This document shows, one piece after another, positions 60,471 to 64,000 of a stretch of 64,000 nucleotides of DNA. Position 1 is the first letter of the stretch. Every line of letters begins with the position of its first letter. Made by a program: the position numbers and the translations under genes. Source of the stretch: Carettochelys insculpta (Eukaryota > Chordata > Testudines > Carettochelyidae). The stretch is taken from NCBI RefSeq assembly GCF_033958435.1, contig NC_134138.1, positions 187,461,298-187,525,297 of the forward strand, in the 5' to 3' direction. The notes beneath the pieces were generated by a model. It saw only the letters and a program-made list of their open reading frames with translations, was not told the origin of the DNA and ran no database searches.

Positions 60471-61325
60471 CTTTCCCTAAGTGGTCTAGGTGCCAATACA
60501 TGTGACAATGACCCACACCCTGAAGTGTGTGGGTTACATAATATGAAGTGCTGGTGGGGACTTGGGTTGCAATAGGACAGTACCTGTAAGAAATTGCATG
60601 TTACTTTCACCCCTGGTTATTGTCATACAAATTAAGTACAGTGAGCTGTTCCCTTGTTGCAGTAGTGACTGGTGCCTATGGGGGTGGGGTGGAGAAGAAG
60701 CATAGCGGACAAAATCCAGAGGGACAGGAAAGGGACATGCAGGGGCACCCCATGTAGCAACTAAAATTTTGGTAGAGGCATGAGGAGCAGAGCACCTCCC
60801 AAGTGCTACCACAAGTCACCTGTGCATTGTGGTAAAGTTGTGTACTTTAAAACAAAACAGCACCTGGAACTTTTTTTTATCTATCAGCTTAAATGATGGC
60901 GGGGTGGGGTGGGGAGGGTTGATTCTAGTGTACGTTAACTGAAGGTTCCTGCTTAGGTGTCCAAAGCCATAGCAGAATGCAAATGTTTTTAGGGTGCTAT
61001 CCTTCCCTCTTAAAAGGAAAGTCCCATAGAAGTGCAAATGGGAGGGGAGAGAGTTGAGGTAGCAGACAAGGGAAATCAGACAAACAGAGAATGGTGTACA
61101 AAAATACAGCAAACTGTGTCCACAATTCCAGGCATCTCTCAGCCTTGTTTATCTTCCCTTTGTGTCAGCATTCATGGTCAAGATATCTACAGACTTTGTA
61201 GATGGTCACTTAACCTTGTAGTCTCTGCAGAACTCACTTAGCAGCAGAACAGTTTTTATCTACAAGCTTCCTGATATAGCTGTGACAAGCACCTTTAGTA
61301 AGAACCAGGGTGACAAACTATGGAA
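60471..61325. other. Intronic DNA, nothing recognised
   Basis: No supported feature. Confidence 0.35.
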
Positions 61326-61560
61326 ACAGCAACGAAGGGTCCTGTGGCACCTTATAGACTAACAGAAAAATTTTGAGCATGAGCTTTCGTGAGCACAGAC
61401 TCACTTCTTCAGAAATTTCCAAGACCAGTATCTAAAGAAGTGAGTCTGTGCTCATGAAAGCTCATGCTCAAAACTTTTCTGTTAGTCTATAAGGTGCCAC
61501 AGGACCCTTCGTTGCCATTACAGATCCAGACTAACACGGCTACCCCTCCGATACTTGAAA
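61326..61560. repeat. Inverted dimer of short repeat family B
   Basis: The arms of about 87 bp both read CAACGAAGGGTCCTGTGGCACC, TTATAGACTAACAGAAAA, TTTTGAGCATGAGCTTTC and TGAGCACAGACTCACTTCTT, with very few differences. The right arm continues into CAGACTAACACGGCTACCCC, the reversed family start. This is the best-preserved dimer in the window. Confidence 0.9.
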
Positions 61561-64000
61561 CTATGGAGAGACTTCTACTGACATAGATTTCACTGTGACT
61601 AGGGCTTGGGGCTGTCCCTGTCTGTTCAGTGTTAAGCATCTGCCTAATGCTGATTGAGGGGTTTAGGAGGTGGATTATAAATCCCAGACTGGCTGAGAAG
61701 CTTTAATAGAGACTGAGACTTCTAACCCCTGACTTGTTACATCTGGAGGGAACAGCAGCCTCAGGATGGAGTTTAAAATGCAGGTGGGTGGACACTTGAG
61801 AGAGGTGATGTGGAGTTTTTACTCAGTGGGAAGGATGTGATGGCAAGCTGCAAGAGAGAGAATCTTAGGTGGACTAAAAGATGAGGCTTGGGGGAACTTG
61901 CTTAGTTCTTATTTTTGGTCTGTTTTTTTAAATCCTCTGAGGGATTCCAGAGGGAAGCAGCTGCTCTGGAAGGAGAGTCAGGCTGAAGAGAGGCCCCAAA
62001 AGCACAAGGTCTCCCAGGCTAATTCCCACAACTTTGTCACAGTTCAGGCATTTGGGACGCCGCTGTACTAGAAAGAATAGAACTGTGGTGTAACTAAGCA
62101 GGGAAGAGAAATCGCCTCTGCACTGCCCTCCAAGGTGGAGAACAAGGCAGAGCTGCCAACATGCTGTGTTGTACCATGCGGGGATGCTCACGGGTGGTGA
62201 GACTATGATAGTATCTTGGGGGTCTACTAAAACTACTTTGATCAGCAGTGGTCATTTTAAATTAACGTTACCTTCTAAACAAAAGGAGACCCAGGAGGTG
62301 GGAGGGGAGGAGCCACACAAGTCTGGTGTGAAACAAAAATCTAGACAATTTCCAAATGAGTCCACTTAAACAACAAAGATCCAGGCTGTGGGGACTGTGC
62401 ATGCACAGCTGTTGGTAAGAAACAGTGACTTCATGTGGTGTTGGTGTTGTGTATTGGATTGTCCTAGTGACAAAGCTAATTGTCATGGTAACTGAGTTAC
62501 AGCCTTAAGGAGATAGCCCAGCTGGTTTTGGTTGGTTCTAGTTTGTAGTGTGAGATGTAATAAATGGGAAAATGGAGCTCTCTGTTCAAGTGATTTCTTT
62601 CTAAGCTCAGTGACTCCAAACAATGTAACAGTTGGAATGCACAAGTACAGCACTGACCAAAAATAAATTGCACATTCTCTAAATCAATCTTCTGGAAGTA
62701 CCAGAAAAGGCTTAGTGTGGTGCAAGTCTCAGCAGAGTTTGAGGGAACTGGGAGTGGTGACTTTACCACTGTCAACTTAGGGAGAGAAATACCACTGTGT
62801 AAAAGACCTGGTTGTATTCCTATTGATTAATGGCTGGCATTATCCATTTATAGGATTGGCCCCCTCGTCTTTCACTTCTAATCCTTGTAACACTTTTCTT
62901 TGTATCTTAGCCAGCAGACATTTTATCCCATACAGGTAGAAATGATCCTCAGAATCTGATAAGAAAACATTAGTGAAATTACATCTCCTACTTTAACTTT
63001 TAAACCCATTTTATTTTGAATTTGATAAATGAACTTGGGTAGCAGCTCATCCAGGCTCAATATTTAGATGCTCTCATCATAAGTATGTTTGATAAAGACT
63101 TAAATTCATTTTCTGTAGAATTGCTTACAATTATCTAAATTTGTCTAGTGCCCCTTATTTTCTGCTTTACCATGGAGCCAGATGGATGGCTGTATTATGC
63201 CTCCTAATTGTTGGCAATGACTCACTGTTTGTAAATCAATTGACTAATTTGCCCACAGAAAATAATAGGTATAAGAAGTTAGTGAACTGTCAGACTGACA
63301 TGACAAATATTGTTAGAACCTAGCCTCTAGGCTCTTAGAGGGGCTCGGAAGCAGAAATTACTTATTCAGAATCAATGAATTGGCTTTGTTTTTATTTCTG
63401 TTAATTGAGTGCTCATATGTCTACTGTTGGTTGTAGTCAGGCTCTGACATAAGTGTTGCAAGAAAGAAACCTTGTCTGGCCCCTTTCATATGAATCTTTG
63501 ACTCATTCATGACAAAAGTCTATATCCAGACTCCAGTGAAGACTCTTCAGTAGAAATTAGCCCATCATTAAAGAGGGTGCATATCAGGCAGTTTCTAAGA
63601 GGTGATAGGCACCTTTGACTTCTTCTATTGAAGTTGAAGGTATCCAGCATTTCTCATACTCTGGTCGGGTGACTTTAATCTCTATTCATGGCACTCTCTA
63701 GGATTAGCCCCAAAATGACTGGGCATGTCACTGCTGCAGCTTTCCAATACTCCTGGTTGTCTTGGTTCCAGGTAGGTGAGAAATACCATCTCCAGAATAG
63801 GTGGGAAGTTTGCCTGAATAATGACTAAAGAAACAGGGCCACTGTGGAAAATGGTTTGTCCTGAAATTTCTGGTTCCTGCCTGACAAAAAGCAGCAACTT
63901 AGGAGGAGCTCTTGTAAGGAAGAATACACAAACTCCACACAATTCATCATATGCTTTATAAAAAGGCTCCAATTACCGCTTTTTATATTTGGATTAGCTC
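61561..64000. other. Intronic DNA, nothing recognised
   Basis: The sequence to the end of the window has short open frames only and no recognisable exon or repeat. Confidence 0.35.

Larger units (their letters stand above)
55335..64000 (-). other. NPSR1: NPSR1 upstream intron (partial)
   Basis: From the exon acceptor to the end of the window no further NPSR1 exon was recognised. This intron is therefore at least 8.6 kb, in keeping with a gene whose human form spans over 200 kb. It holds the insertions listed separately. Confidence 0.7.

Noticed and set aside
60056..60505. 149-codon open frame on +, with a hydrophobic N-terminus
   Set aside because: Its second half is the reverse of a tRNA-derived repeat, and no homologous protein is recognised.
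55400..64000. Search for the preceding NPSR1 exon (ECL2/TM5)
   Set aside because: No segment reading like CWALWP or a TM5 with flanking splice sites was found; it probably lies beyond the window.

Overview
The window looks like nuclear DNA from a reptile, most likely a turtle. The evidence is CR1-type LINEs with archosaur/turtle-style 3' ends, many CpG-decayed Harbinger- and hAT-like MITEs whose ends read GTCTACAC or CAGTG, long TG/CA microsatellites, and interrupted vertebrate genes with GT-AG introns. Species is inferred from the repeats; nothing here names it. Most of the 64 kb is non-coding.

Two genes are supported, and they converge. On the + strand, the last coding exon of a DPY19-family C-mannosyltransferase (called DPY19L1) lies at 232-388, followed by a 3' UTR that probably runs to about 2.3 kb. 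On the - strand, the last four coding exons of the neuropeptide S receptor NPSR1 lie at 55258-55334, 46688-46777, 41289-41469 and 41038-41128. They join in frame from the end of TM5 to a stop codon. The tail-to-tail DPY19L1/NPSR1 order matches the human 7p14 arrangement as I remember it. The upstream exons of both genes lie outside the window or were not found.

Between the genes (about 3-41 kb) I see no coding exon. The DNA holds simple repeats at 8.6, 18.1, 20.7 and 33.8 kb, fragments of CR1 (25.5, 29.4-31.8, 32.0, 32.5-33.1 kb), and small DNA-transposon derivatives. One family of short repeats occurs several times as head-to-head inverted dimers (26.9, 37.0, 61.3 kb).

The NPSR1 introns carry the most structured insertions. 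These are a second CR1 (44.47-46.30 kb), a 4.5 kb decayed PIF/Harbinger transposon holding both a Myb/SANT-type trihelix pseudogene and a transposase pseudogene (47372-51858), a nearly perfect 439 bp palindromic MITE (53910-54348), and a CpG-rich 711 bp Harbinger-like element (55677-56387). Upstream of the last recognised exon lie a three-level nested insertion (58.3-59.2 kb) and a long inverted repeat (59.23-59.87 kb). I see no unknown multi-gene system; the strongest observations concern transposon structure and the splicing of the NPSR1 3' end.
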